A stretch of 64,000 bases of DNA from Daedaleopsis sinensis (lineage: Eukaryota > Basidiomycota > Agaricomycetes > Polyporales > Polyporaceae): contig CM066309.1 in assembly GCA_033807695.1 (NCBI GenBank), positions 2,852,001 through 2,916,000 on the forward strand, written 5' to 3'. Each line of letters starts with the position of its first letter. The stretch's first letter is position 1. Of the stretch, positions 1 to 11,500 are shown in pieces. A model generated the notes under the pieces. The model was given only the letters and a program-made list of their open reading frames with translations, was not told the DNA's origin and did no database searches. The position numbers and the translations under genes were made by a program.

Positions 1-1017
1 TGAGATGCTTTGAGATAGCGCTGATGTCTTCACGGAAACCCATCTCCAAGAGCGTGTCCGCTTCGTCGAGGATGAGCTAGATATGCGCGTAAGATACCGG
101 AAGAAAATAAAGTTTTCGGCTAGACGTACCATCTGCGTTGTCTTAAGGTCCTCCTTAAACCCAGGTTCGTTCTCGATGAAGTCCAGGAGGCGTCCGGGTG
201 TAGCAACAACAATATCCCGGCGTCCAGTATGCCATTCACGAAGTTGCTGGCGTTTGGGAAGTCCACCGGTGAAAAGCCTGACCTCGAGGTCCTCGTGCTG
301 TGCCGTCAGCTTGATCGCCTCGTTCGCGATCTGCGTCGCAAGCTCGCGCGTAGGGCTGAGGATGAGGGTGCCAACGTTCGTCTTCGCATACCGGTGAAGG
401 GCCTTCTTGAGGAGCGTCTTGTTGTCCGACATGGTGTCGTCCATGACTTGCTCCACGTGTGTACGGAACTCGTTCAGTCGGGCCTCGACGGCGGGGATGA
501 GGAATGCTAGTGTCTTGCCAGTACCGGTGCGAGCTTTGACCATCAGATCGCGGGGGGTGTCACGTCTGCTGCCATCCTCAAGAGGCGGTTTGACGAGGTC
601 GGGAAGGAGAGGAAGAACAGCGGCCTGTACTGAACTCATGTGTACGAGGTTGAAGGGTCGGCTGGTCAGCGTTTTCAGTATGCGAGGGGCCACGACGCCT
701 TCGAGAGTGTCGAACTTGGGCTGGTCGGAATGTGCTATCGGTCTGACGGTCTCTTTTGTTGGCGACATGGAGTCCTGTATGGACTCCTGTAAAGGCTCTT
801 GTGTCAGTTTTTCCTGCACAGCTGAGCTGGCATAGCGAATGGAAGACAAGCGACCCGCGCGAATAGCTGTAGGGCGAAGGATGAGTGTCCAGCACAGGCA
901 ATGCCTAGCAAGATACCACGCACCATGGAGGCCAACTGCACTGCGCGGGGACCTGCATGCGCGTGCGGCCGAGACGAGGCCTACGCCGAAGACGGAGGAC
1001 CAGAGGGAGGCCGCCAT
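1..1017 (-). CDS. Mitochondrial DEAD-box RNA helicase, Mss116-like (N-terminal part)
   Basis: ATP-dependent RNA helicase, probably acting in the mitochondrial matrix on RNA folding and splicing. Reading on the minus strand, the frame shows a Q-motif region, motif I (ARTGTGKT), motif Ia (SPTRELATQ), the GG motif, motif Ib (VATPGRLLDF) and, in the next exon, motif II (LDEADTLLEMGF). The part after motif II, including SAT and the helicase C domain, lies beyond the left edge. Exons are 130-1017 and 1-76, separated by a 53-nt intron (77-129, GTACGT...TAG). The ATG at 1017 gives a basic, Ser/Arg/Ala-rich N-terminus typical of a mitochondrial presequence; that start is inferred, and ATG at 639 would be too short because it loses the Q motif. 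The DEADTLLEMGF motif resembles the Mss116/Cyt-19 branch more than Has1 or eIF4A. It is transcribed divergently from the KH-protein gene. Confidence 0.85.
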   Translation of the reverse strand, partial: MAASLWSSVFGVGLVSAARACRSPRSAVGLHGAWYLARHCLCWTLILRPTAIRAGRLSSIRYASSAVQEKLTQEPLQESIQDSMSPTKETVRPIAHSDQPKFDTLEGVVAPRILKTLTSRPFNLVHMSSVQAAVLPLLPDLVKPPLEDGSRRDTPRDLMVKARTGTGKTLAFLIPAVEARLNEFRTHVEQVMDDTMSDNKTLLKKALHRYAKTNVGTLILSPTRELATQIANEAIKLTAQHEDLEVRLFTGGLPKRQQLREWHTGRRDIVVATPGRLLDFIENEPGFKEDLKTTQMVRLAENFIFFRYLTRISSSSSTKRTRSWRWVSVKTSALSQSIS

Positions 1018-1244
1018 TGTGTATGGACTCGATGTCCACTGGCGGGGTTTTGGACAACGCACAACTCGTCGAGACGCGCGCCTTCAAAAACTCGAAATTG
1101 CCACAACGCAAACCTGCACAAACAGCGCTGACTTGCCGGCTCTCGTGCCATCCGGCGGCGCTGTCCCAGTCTTTCGTCGCCTGCCTGCACTTCGACTACG
1201 ACCACCACCCGCTCCTCCTATCACTCACCTCTACTCGAGCCACC
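1018..1244. promoter_or_regulatory. Divergent promoter interval (helicase / KH protein)
   Basis: This 227-bp gap lies between two start codons facing away from each other, so both promoters and 5' UTRs must sit here or overlap upstream exons. The side next to the KH gene is C/T rich (about 1190-1240), as in many fungal core promoters. I see no clear TATA box. The boundaries follow from the chosen start codons. Confidence 0.45.
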
Positions 1245-2875
1245 ATGTCGTCCAAGCGCAAATGGGACCAGCCAGACGCCGAAGCAGATGGCCCGTCTGC
1301 GAAGGCCCCCAAGGTGGAAGAAGGGAAGAGTGCTTCCGAGGCTGCTGCGTCCAAGACGGCCACCGAAGCTGCTGCAGCGGCGGCGGCCATTGCTGCTAAA
1401 ATCGCGGCCCAGTTCGCCAGCTCGGGCGGCGCTGCGATTGGGTCCAAAGACCCCCACGACGGCGACTTCACGCACGACATCGACATCAACGACGTCAGGA
1501 ATCGGTATCTCCTCACAAAAGGCCCGACCCAGCAGCAGGTGCGCGTTTCTCCTCGTCCAGTCCACGTTAGCGCTCCTTCCGACACGGTCGGTGCAGATAC
1601 ACGACGAGACGGGTGCCTCCGTCAGTACGAAAGGGGTATGGTATCCGGACAGGACAAAAGCGACGGACAGAGACCCGCCTCTCTACCTTCACATTTCTGC
1701 CACGTCGCAAGAGATGCTCGACAAGGCCACTAAGAAGATTAACGATCTGATAAACACGGACATGGGCTCGCTTGTCGAAGATAAGAGTTCGCGTACAAGA
1801 GAGAGGGTACGTGCTAAGTCATTAGGACCATCTATCTTTGGGCTTATATTTGTGCAGCGCAAATGGCCTGAGGAGAAAATACCTGTGGGACTTGAGACAG
1901 TCAGAAATTTCAACGTGCGCGCCAAGGTTGTCGGACCTTCGGTGAGGCGTCATGCTTTACTATGCACTGTTCGCGACCCTAATGCGCTGCCGCGAACAGG
2001 GTATGTTCGTCAAGTACATCCAGCAGGAGACAGGTACTCGTGTTCAGATCAAGGGTCTTGGGTCCGGCTTTGTCGATCAAGATACCGGCCACGAACACGA
2101 TGAGCCTATGTTCATTCACGTAACGTATGTCATGACTGCTATCATTGTCGCACTTCTTTCCGCTCATTAACAAGAACTAGCGGGCCGGATGAGCAGCAAG
2201 TGCAGCGCGCGAAATCACTGACGGAAGACTTGCTCGAGGTTGTACGAGAAGAGCATGCGAAAGTCAAGGTGATGGTGCAGCAGCAACAGATGGAGCTTCA
2301 TCAAGCACAAGTCCAGTACGCTGCTTACAATGCTTATGGTGTATGTATGCTTCGCTCATTCTCTGCTTCGTGCCAGTTCCCTATGGCAGCCAAGTTGCCT
2401 CCGCCTGATCTTGGTCTGTACCCTTCGTTGGTTTGATCGCTCACGCACTTCTACCTAGGGTTATGCACCTCCGCAACCTGGCAGCGCGCCGCCACCACCT
2501 CCACCAGGTGAACAACCTCCCCCTCCCCCAGATGGGAGCGCTCCTGCTCCTCCAGGTGGTGCCCCCACTTCTGGCGCTGGGCAACACCCTGGCGCATCCG
2601 CATCTGCTGCCGATTGGGACGCTTACACTCAGTACTGGTGAGTCGAATCAGTCGCAGTTGAAGACATGGGGAGATCTGACATGATTCTTTACAGGGCTGC
2701 ATATGGCTACGACGTCAATTCTCAGCAGTTCAAGGAATGGCAAGCTCAACAGCAGCAGCAGTACGCGCAGTACTATGCGCAGGCGGGTTACGGGCAAGCG
2801 GCGACGGGTGCAGCAGCACCTGGATCTGCGCCCCCGCCGAACGACCCGGCTCCTCCTCCGCCCCCGCCTGCATGA
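1245..2875 (+). CDS. KH-domain RNA-binding protein, KHDC4/BLOM7-like
   Basis: Predicted nuclear pre-mRNA splicing factor of the KHDC4 (BLOM7/KIAA0907) family, about 410 aa. Exons: 1245-1538, 1597-1806, 1858-1941, 2000-2124, 2181-2340, 2459-2637, 2695-2875. Visible features in order: an N-terminal KRKWDQP motif shared with the human protein; an Ala-rich helix (about residues 35-65); a first KH-like unit containing ETGASVSTKG and RPLYLHI-like PPLYLHI; a second unit with FNVRAKVVGP, YIQQETGTRVQIKGLGSG and EPMFIHVT; a Gln-rich helix; and a Pro/Gly/Gln-rich low-complexity tail with PPPPPP runs ending in PPPPPPPA. The order and spacing match human KHDC4, except that the tail is shorter. Family membership is confident; the partner proteins are not visible from sequence. 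Confidence 0.85.
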
Positions 2876-3517
2876 TGATGATTCGTTATTGCGCAAGCAT
2901 GACAGTAAGGTTGGTATCTAATAGGCATTTGTCCCGATGTATTCTAGGACCGCAGCGGGATGAATGAGATTGTGTGGTGTTGTGTAGTACACTGGCGCTG
3001 CTTTCTGTCAGGGTGTGGGCCCGTCACTTTTCGCCACGCGGGAGAACTAGAAGCAGAGCTCAAACTTGTTTCAATCGAATCTTATGAAACATATTATCTA
3101 CTGGTCGTGAAGCATGGAAGAATCAGGAGAGTCGGAATAGTTGAGTGTTTACGCGTTACGTTTACGGCTCGGGAAACATACCCTGCACGACATTTGTAGC
3201 ATTAATAGTCAATTCTCGCGGTTCCGTGCGACTTGACTGGACTCTGTAGCTGCCCTCGATCAGTGGCCCGTGCGCATATAAATGCCTTCTGACCGTGATT
3301 GTATCGGTGCCTGGTATTCTCTTCTCTTCCTCGAGCTCAGAGCGCAGATTGACCCGGTTTAGTCCTAGTCAGCGTAGCGAGCATGTGGCATCCAGCCTCA
3401 GCACGCTGAGAAAACTCAGAACTACCGATTGCGACCGCATATAGTCCTCTCTCTTCGTCGTGGTCTGACTTTGTGTCCTCGTCCCCAACCTCACCGCCAT
3501 CGCCTTGATCGTCCAGG
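2876..3517. other. Intergenic: KH gene 3' end and sterol dehydrogenase promoter
   Basis: About 640 bp with no supported gene. The left half is A/T richer and should hold the KH gene 3' UTR. The right half contains a TATA-like element near 3275 and C/T-rich DNA (3310-3340, 3450-3510) leading into the next start codon. Confidence 0.5.
3275..3283 (+). promoter_or_regulatory. TATA-like element
   Basis: CATATAAAT lies about 235 bp upstream of the sterol dehydrogenase ATG at 3518, within the only A/T run of an otherwise mixed promoter. The distance would give a 5' UTR of about 200 nt. It is called by motif only. Confidence 0.4.
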
Positions 3518-5288
3518 ATGGCACTTACCTTCTCGCCATGGCTCACATTCCTCGCTGGGGTACCGTTGATCATCTACCTCTACGTGCGCGCCAACGACGC
3601 GAAGATCGCGACGGCTGCGCCTGAAGCGACCGCTCTCTCCCCGGAGCGATGGACGACGGAGGAGATCAACCGTGTCATGAGCTCGTCTGCGCTGACGAGC
3701 CAGTCACCATCGTTGTTTCTTCCAGAGGAGTTGGGACCGAAGACCGGCAGGAGGTACATCGTGGTCGGAGGGGTGAGCTTTCGCTTTCTCTTATGTGCGT
3801 ATAGCACGAGTATCGCTGCCGTACCGCACTCGGTTCTCCCATGAGCTTTGAGGAGGAGGGTAAGTTCAGAAGACTAGAGTCGTGCTTACTATTGGCTCTG
3901 TGCAGGCCGGTTTCCTGGGTGGCTGGATTGTCCTCCACCTCATCGCGCGAGGGGAGGATCCCCGCCGGATACGGATCATCGACATCCGCCGCCCCATCCG
4001 TCAAGACCTCCTCGAAGGGCCCCCCACGCAGGTCGATTTCTGCCAGGCCGACATCTCCGACGCGTCCTCCGTGGAGGCCGCATTCACCAAGTCGTGGCCC
4101 GCAGCGCACGCCGACTCCCCGCTCACTGTCTTCCACACCGCGGCGATCATCCGCTTCTACGAGCGCGTGACGTCGCTGCAGCCATATTCGGACCGCGTGA
4201 ACGTGCAGGGGACGCAGAACGTCGTCGCCGCGGCGCGCAAGGCCGGCGCGGACGTGCTTGTGTATACCTCCTCGGGTTCCGTCTCCGTGCGCAGCAACCG
4301 CTTCCTGCTCTGGCCCTGGGAGCGCCGCCCGCGGTTCTTCGTGCAGACGATCACGGACGACGACGCGCAGGTGCCGACGCGCCACGCCGACTTCTTCTCC
4401 AACTACGCCGTCTCGAAGTGGACAGCGGAGCGCTTCGTGCGTGCCGCGGACCGCTCGCCGACGGGGGTTGGGGCTGAAGCTGAGGGCGACAGCGACGACA
4501 GTGCGCGCGTGCTGCGCACGGGGTGCATCCGCCCGGGGAACGGCATCTATGGTACCGGCGGCGACCTGATGATCGACTCGTACCTCCTCCGCAAGAACAA
4601 CCCGAGCTGGATCTTCGACATCGTGCAGTCCTTCATCTACGTCGAGAACTGCTCCCTCGCGCACCTCCGCTACGAGCAGCGGCTCATCGAGCTCCAGAGC
4701 GCCTCCGCGAGCCCGAACCCGGACATCGGCGGGCAGGCGTTCTGCGTCGCGGACGCCGGCCCGCCCCCCACGTACGGCGACGTGTACCGCGCGATCTCGC
4801 AGCTCACCGCAGGCGCGGTGACGTTCACGCGCCTCTCCGCGACCGCGATGCTGCTCCTCGCGTTCCTCATCGAGGCGTACTACCTCGCGCGGCACGCGCT
4901 CCTCCGCCTATCCGCACCGCTCTCCCTCCTCGGCGCGCTCGTCCCCGCGCTCGCGGGCGACATCGTCTTCCTGCAGCCGTCGATGTGGTGCCTGACGCAG
5001 GTGCACCTCGTCTTTGACGACGCGCGCGCGCGCGCGCCGCCCGGGGAAGGCGGGCTCGGGTACGACGGGCACGTCACGACGCTGCAGGGGACGTGCAAGG
5101 TCGTCGCGGAGCACCGGCGCAGCGGGGGCAGCGCGCAGAAGCGCGTCATCGCGGGCCACCAGTCGCCGGACCACGGCTTCGGGCTGACGCGGGCGGAGAA
5201 GGGCGTCGAGGAGGTCATCGAGAAGCTGGGCGGGGCGGGTGCGGCGCATAAGCCGGACAGGTCCCAGGTCGCGGAACTACAGTATTGA
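3518..5288 (+). CDS. Membrane-bound 3-beta-HSD / sterol C-4 decarboxylase-type SDR
   Basis: NAD(P)-dependent extended short-chain dehydrogenase of the 3-beta-hydroxysteroid dehydrogenase/isomerase family; the fungal ergosterol enzyme Erg26 is the best-known relative. About 545 aa from exons 3518-3772 and 3906-5288. Residues 8-24 form an N-terminal membrane segment. The nucleotide-binding motif VVGGAGFLG is split by the intron after VVGG. Downstream are the cofactor Asp in IIDIRRP, VFHTAA, the catalytic YTSSGSV and YAVSKW (Tyr-x3-Lys), and GCIRPGNGIYG. The C-terminal third has hydrophobic stretches (about 395-440) typical of ER-anchored members. The N-terminal extension of about 80 residues makes it longer than classical Erg26 (about 350 aa), so it may be a paralogue acting on another sterol or lipid; the substrate is not decidable here. 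It is convergent with the cyclin gene. Confidence 0.8.
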
Positions 5289-6299
5289 TTGAAGCGGGAC
5301 GTGCTCTTGCGCTGGCTTTACGTAGGCGACACAGATGAAGCTTAAGGGTGAACGGTATTGTCTTGAGTACTATTCTTTAAGTGGGTGGGCCCGGTGGTAC
5401 ATTTGAGTATGTTGTCTAACTCCACACTGTCATTCATGTATTTAGAGATGTTGTATATCTCTGTTCCCCAAATTGTAATCTGTATTTGCTAGGCGATCTC
5501 ATAACATAGCTTTCACCTGGCGTACTATAGATCAAAGAGGGCCTTGTCGACGTTGGTTGACAGATCACTCGGATTACCCTGGCCAGGCCTTCGAAGGTTG
5601 TCAGTCCATGTTCAACCAGTTGCTCAAGAACGTTGTATGTATTGCATTTCAATTGATGTGCGGAACCTCCAACGGGGGGCATTCACTATAGTAGAGTACA
5701 AAGCAATAGACACAGACGGTAGACATGCGGCGAGCCAGTAGCGATTGATCATAACATAAGTGTGGGACGGTGTGGTACCTAGCTGATCCTGTAAGGCCGA
5801 GGCCACGCAGTACTACTGTCGAGCGCGTGGAGTAGAAGACGTGGGAGAATAGATACATAGGCATGGATGGATGGGATGGGCGATGTTCGATGGTGAGGGG
5901 CGTAGTCGATGCGGTCGGAAAAGAAGGCGACAGCACTTAGGAGAAATGCAGAGACCAATGGGGACGATGGACGGGGTCGTGGCGAGAGGGCGGGTATGAC
6001 ACAGAAGGGGACGTGGAGGAGACAGTGAAGCGGAGGATGTACAGCGGGTGGGCGACAGTGAGGATTAGGACAACAATAAACATCGTGCAGGATATGCAAA
6101 CATGCGGTTTTGACTTGGAGAAGCGTCCGATGCGGTGAAAGTTCATGCTAGACAACACAGCGCGCGACCGTGCACGCGAAGAACGAAGAGCTAGGAGCAG
6201 CGACGAGGCGATGGATAGGATGAGATACGGTGCCAGTTTCCAAATCCGTATGCGATGCCGGTGAGAATGTTCATGTCTGACGGTTTGCCATTGGGCTCA
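5289..6299. other. Convergent intergenic region
   Basis: About 1 kb between the ends of the sterol dehydrogenase and the cyclin gene. Only short, low-quality frames are present. It should hold two 3' UTRs; I see no further feature. Confidence 0.5.
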
Positions 6300-8296
6300 T
6301 CACTCCTCGAAGACCGCGCCGTCACTCTCGTTCTGTTGTGCGGCCAGCATTTGCTCTTCCAATGCACGCTGCTCACGAATCTGCTCCTTCAGCTGAGGCA
6401 GCAGATCGGCCAACGGGACCTGCGTGTTCTCCTCCCATCGCTGAAGAGCCCAGTCGCGTACGAACACGCTCGCCTAGTGACATGATGATAAGTATAAGTT
6501 GCGAACACCGGGACTAACGATACATACCTTCAAGAACTTCTTCGACGCGTACTTCTTGTAGAAAGACTGGTGACGCAGAGGCTTGAGAACGTAGTTGAGC
6601 ATGAGGTTCGCGGTAGGGATGAGGTCGCTCTCGCGGTAGGAGGAGTAATGCGCAAGGTTAGCCGACTGTAAAGGGGTAAGTATTCGTCATTGTAGGTTGA
6701 CATAGAACGACTAGTCTCACCCAATCGGGGAACCCAAGTATCAAGCGCGCCAACCAGATCGACGCAGCCGCCAGCAGAGATGGAGGTGCGGCGATGAGAC
6801 GCCACTCGAGACATTGGACCTCGAGCAGGTACTTTCCGATAGTCCGGACCTGAACGTTGTAGTCGTCCGCCTTGCTGATGCGCCTGAGGAAGTGGATGGG
6901 GTTGGGGTAGCTGAGGTTCCAGTCGATCGTCTTGAGAACATAGCGTTCGGCCTGGAGAATCTCGGTCTCCGTGTACGAGGAGTCCGCACAGTAGAGGAAG
7001 TTGCTAGCTGAAGGAGCGACGATCTCCTCGACCTTGGCGGCGATGAACATGCACGTGATTCCAACGAGCTGCAGTTTCGCGAGGGACACGACGCGGGTGG
7101 ACAGGAAGCGGTCGATGATGTTCACGCACAGAAACAACGTCTCTGGGAGAAGGCGGAAGCGCATATGAACCTGTATGAGCCAGTCTGTGAGGATCCCACG
7201 CATTTTCCAAGCGAGGTCTTTCTGGTTGGCCATGTAGTTCGGGTTGGGCATGGTCGTGAGCTGTGAGACGTTGAGTATATGCGCATATAGGACATGAAAT
7301 TGTGAAAACAGACCTCAACCACCTTCAGATACTCGAAGATCTCGGCGACATACTCGCTGACCATGAGCGGGTCGTCCGCATCCTCAGCATCCAAGTCGTC
7401 CCACTGCTCTTGTGGTTCGGCCTCGATGTCCCTCTTCACCTGTACCTCCTCCTCGAGCTCCTCGTCATGGAACGCGTCAACGTCCGGCATGTCCGACGAG
7501 GTTCGCCGCTTCTTGAAGGCACGATGGGCTTCCTCCTCGTCCTCTTCTGCTTTTGGTCTCGAGATACGCCGAGGGACCCGCGACATCGCAGGTACGCCGG
7601 TCCGCGCAGCCTCCCGCGCAGCGACGAACCGCTTCGGCGAAGGGATGGGCGCAACGGGAGGGTGATAATCGACAGCCATAGCATCCTCATCGTCCTCCTT
7701 GAGCGGTTGTAGTGGTTGTGAATGGCCCGCAGTGACATTGCGCCGACGCGTGGTGGTAGTGGCAACCGCAGTGGTCGTTGTCGAGTCTACGACAGTGTGG
7801 AGGGGCCTACGGGTAGTCGTCGTAGTCGTCTGCTTGAGGATGACGCCTTCGAACTTCTCCTTGATCTCCTTGACCCGCTCCTTGCCCTTGGCGTCAGTTG
7901 GCCCCGGGCCAGCGTTGACGGACTTGGCCTTGTTCACAGGCGGTTTTGGAACCTCGCCGAGGGCCTCGCGCTTGCGCTTCACCTGAAGCGCAGCATCGGC
8001 TTTGGTTGGAACCACCCCGGTGGACTTAGCCCTAGTGGCTGTGGTCGACGAGGTCGCACGGGTGAGGCCCGGTGGTTTAGCATTCTCTGGTTTGTCTGCG
8101 GCGGACTGTGTGGATGGGGGTTTCGCTCGGGAAGCTGCTGTACGTCCCTGACGTGCTGTCGCGTTCTCCTTGTCTTTAAGAACGGTGGTGCGACCGACGG
8201 CCCTCGTCACACGCCGTGTCTGTGGTGGGCAAGGATGAGACCGCAGAAGAGGGTAGGATAGGTCAGAAGGAGACTCACTGGAATAGCTGAAGACAT
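6300..8296 (-). CDS. G2/mitotic-specific B-type cyclin
   Basis: Regulatory subunit of Cdk1, driving the G2/M transition. About 591 aa. Exons in transcript order: 8279-8296, 7314-8219, 6721-7260, 6528-6665, 6300-6473. The first exon is only 18 nt (MSSAIP) and joins TRRVTRAVGRTTVLKD, the basic N-terminus seen in fungal B cyclins. The N-terminal 300 residues are low complexity, K/T/P rich, and include acidic stretches. The cyclin box begins around NPNYMANQ and contains MRGILTDWLIQVH, LCVNIIDRFLS, the KLQLVGITCMFIAAKVEE signature and SYPNPIHFLRR. The second cyclin fold follows (LIAAPPSLLAAASIWLAR). A classic RxxLxxxxN destruction box is not obvious: the N-terminal RTTVLKDKEN resembles a degenerate or KEN-type signal (KEN at about residue 20). 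It shares a 236-bp divergent interval with the isoleucyl-tRNA synthetase gene. Confidence 0.92.
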
Positions 8297-8532
8297 GAAG
8301 GAGGCAGCAGAGGTCTGGTATGATTAAACGTACAGGATGAAGTAGGACGGAGGGGGATGAGAGGTTGAATGAGCGCCCGCGACACGCTCGTTTTGTTCAA
8401 CACCAGCCCCAAACACAACAAAATAACACGCCCTCGCCCAAGCGCGTTCCCCACGTGACACGCGCTTCACCCCAGCTGCTGGCGTCTGGCATCCCTTGTG
8501 CTTTGTGTCTCCCTTCTGGTCTCTCCCCGCCC
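8297..8532. promoter_or_regulatory. Divergent promoter interval (cyclin B / IleRS)
   Basis: 236 bp between start codons of oppositely oriented genes. It contains an A/C-rich run (8395-8440) and C/T-rich DNA near the synthetase start. No canonical TATA box is seen. Confidence 0.4.
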
Positions 8533-11500
8533 ATGCCGCGGTGGTCTTTGCTCTCGGCGGGTCCGCGATTATCCTCTATCTCAGCATGCTCGCGTAGATG
8601 GCTCAGCCTCTCCCCTCCCTCGGCCGCACAGTCCGCTCAGGACCGCCAGCCGGCACAGCGCTGGAGCAACTCTCTGCTTCTCCCTAGGACTACGTTTCCG
8701 CTCTATAATGACCCTTCCAAGGACCCGGTAATACGTCAAAAGACCAGCGAGTCTCTCTATCAATGGCAGGTCGGCATACGCATGCATCGTCCGGCAAGCA
8801 ATCCCTAACTACCGTGAATAGTGGCAAAATGCCAAAGGGCCTCTGTTTGTACTCCTCGATGGACCTCCGTACGCGAATGGCGATCTTCATATAGGTGAGT
8901 GCATGCTGCTATGGCGACTGCACCATTGTTTTGCTTTGTGAACCCCCAAGTCCTACGCCGAGAAGGCCGCTCTCTGCAATTGCCTTCCTCGTTTATCTTT
9001 ACTGGCACTATGTGTCGTATAGTCCAGTGACACATCCACTCACTTCTCATGCTCAGGACATGCCCTGAACAAGATCCTCAAGGACATCATCAACCGATAC
9101 CAAGTGTCATCAGGTCGTCGCGTATAGTGAGTTCACCAAGTCCCTTCTGGTATCCGAGGTGGCTGAAGAACCCAAGCTACCAGCCCGGATGGGACTGTCA
9201 TGGCCTCCCTATTGAGAATAAAGTCCTTAAGCAACTAGAGGTCAATTCAATTTCTGTCGCCTCTTACTATGTATTGACAGTCCTGTCAGGTTGAAGTCAA
9301 CGAACTGACTCCCTCGCAAGTTCGGGCTGAGGCCGAGAAGTATGCTCGTAATGAGGTGGCGTCTCAGATGGCTCAGTTCAGGGAGTTCGGTCTCATGGCG
9401 GATTGGAGACCCGAAACGACCTACAGAACCTTAGGTGAGACAAACGCATATGTATGTATGATGTTCCCTCATGTCGTTACCACTCCCAAGACCAGGACTA
9501 TGAAATCCGGCAACTAGAGGTCTTCAAAGTCATGGTCGAGAAGGGCCTCATCTATCGGCAACATCGCCCCGTCCACTACTCCCCGTCTTCCCGTTCTGCT
9601 CTTGCTGAAGCTGAACTTGTGTATAATGACGCGCACGTCTCTCACTCGGTCTACGTCTCCTTCCCACTCGATACTTCTGGTGAAGACATGTCAGACACAT
9701 TCCGTACCATGATCGCTGGCAAGAAGGATGTCTCTCTACTAGTATGGACTACGACACCTTGGACGCTGACAGCCAACATGGTGAGTTCATCTCTCTCTTG
9801 GCCGCGACATAACCAATGACCAGTCTGTCACGCGTAGGCCATTGCGGTGAATCTGGACATGCGCTACCGCGTAGTATCCGTCCAAGACGAGGGCGGACGA
9901 GAATCTATCTTGGTATATGCTGCCGACAGAGAAGAAGCGCTAAGCCAAGTCACTGGTGTCTTCTCATCAGCTCCAGTGCTGCTCGGAGAGATAGATGGTC
10001 AGTGCCATAACCGAAATAGTAAAGCGCGTTGGTTGAACCTCGCTACAGGCTCCGATCTCGTTGGCTCGAGCTATCGTCCGATCTTCGCCTCTCTCAATGC
10101 ATCGCCCTCTACGAATTGCTCCTTGCCAGTCATCCCTTCGCCTCATGTCACAAACGATTCTGGTACCGGCTTAGTGCACTGCGCGCCCGCACATGGCTCT
10201 GAGGACTACTCTGTCATGCAGGCCCTGGGTCTCATCTCGTCCTCGCCCGCATCATCGCTAGCGGACACTACTACCAACCCGAATAACACTCCTCGGCTTG
10301 TTTGCCACGTCGACGGCTTGGGTCAGTTCACCCCAGACGTGGCGGAGGTTGTTGGACAGGAGGCCGCATCGGAACTCGTCGGGAAGGATATCCTGAATGA
10401 AGGAGGCCGTGCAATTGTCGCCCTGTTGACGAAAGTAGGTGCACTCAGAAAGATTCAGAGGTTCAAGCACAGGTATCCCTACGACTGGAAGACCGACAAG
10501 CCTGTGATCACTCTGTGAGTCAGTTCGCGACGCCAAATCTGTCGGGTATAACTGACTCGCCCAGTGCTACGTCGCAATGGTTTGCCAATCTGGACAACAT
10601 CAAAGACGACGCGATCGCGGCTTTGCAAGACGTGCAGTTCGTTCCTGCTATCTGTGAGTACCACTCGCGTGCTCCGCTTCGTCTTGATTCTAACACAACC
10701 GATTCGCAGCACGGAACCGTCTCGAGTCGTTCGTCCGTTCACGTTCCGAATGGTGCATCTCGCGTCAGCGCGTTTGGGGCGTGCCGATCCCCGCTCTATA
10801 CCACCTTCCTTCTAACTCTGCAGTGCTCGACTCCGACTCATTGACACACATCCTCTCTGTCCTACGCGAACACGGACCTCGCTACTGGTGGGATGGCCCC
10901 GCCTCTGCCTTCGTTCCGCCATCGCGCCGCGACGGCATGGACGACGCGCAGCTTGACGAAGTCTGGCAGAAGGGGATGGACACGATGGACGTCTGGTTCG
11001 ACAGCGGAGTGTCATGGAGTCAGCTCGAGTCGCTTTATGCCAGTACACAAGGCGCAGCTACACAAGCAGGCGGCGCGGGCCCCCGGTCCTTCGGGGCCGA
11101 TGTCTGTCTCGAGGGCACCGACCAGCACCGCGGATGGTTCCAGAGCCAGCTGTTGACCGCTATCGGGAGCGCGCCCGCAGACGGCGACCAGCGCAGGCGC
11201 GCGGCGCCGTACGCGACGCTCATCACCCATGGGATGGTCCTCGACGAGGCGGGCAAGAAGATGAGCAAGTCCCTGGGGAACATCGTCAGCCCGCTCACGG
11301 TCATCCACGGGGGCACGGCCAAGGCGGACAAGGCGTACGGCGCGGACATCCTCCGGCTCTGGGTCGCGACTGTCGAGTTTGGGAAGGACATGACGATTGG
11401 ACCGACGGTGCTCCAGCAGTGTGCGGAGACGATGCGCAAGATCCGAAACTCGTCGCGCTTCATCCTGGGCAGCCTGGGAGACAAGCCTTTCGAGAACAAG

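Noticed and set aside
3675..4895. 406-codon open frame on the minus strand
   Set aside because: It lies exactly antisense to the sterol dehydrogenase, and its composition (Arg, Val, Glu, His rich) is what the reverse of G+C-rich coding sequence gives. No motif.
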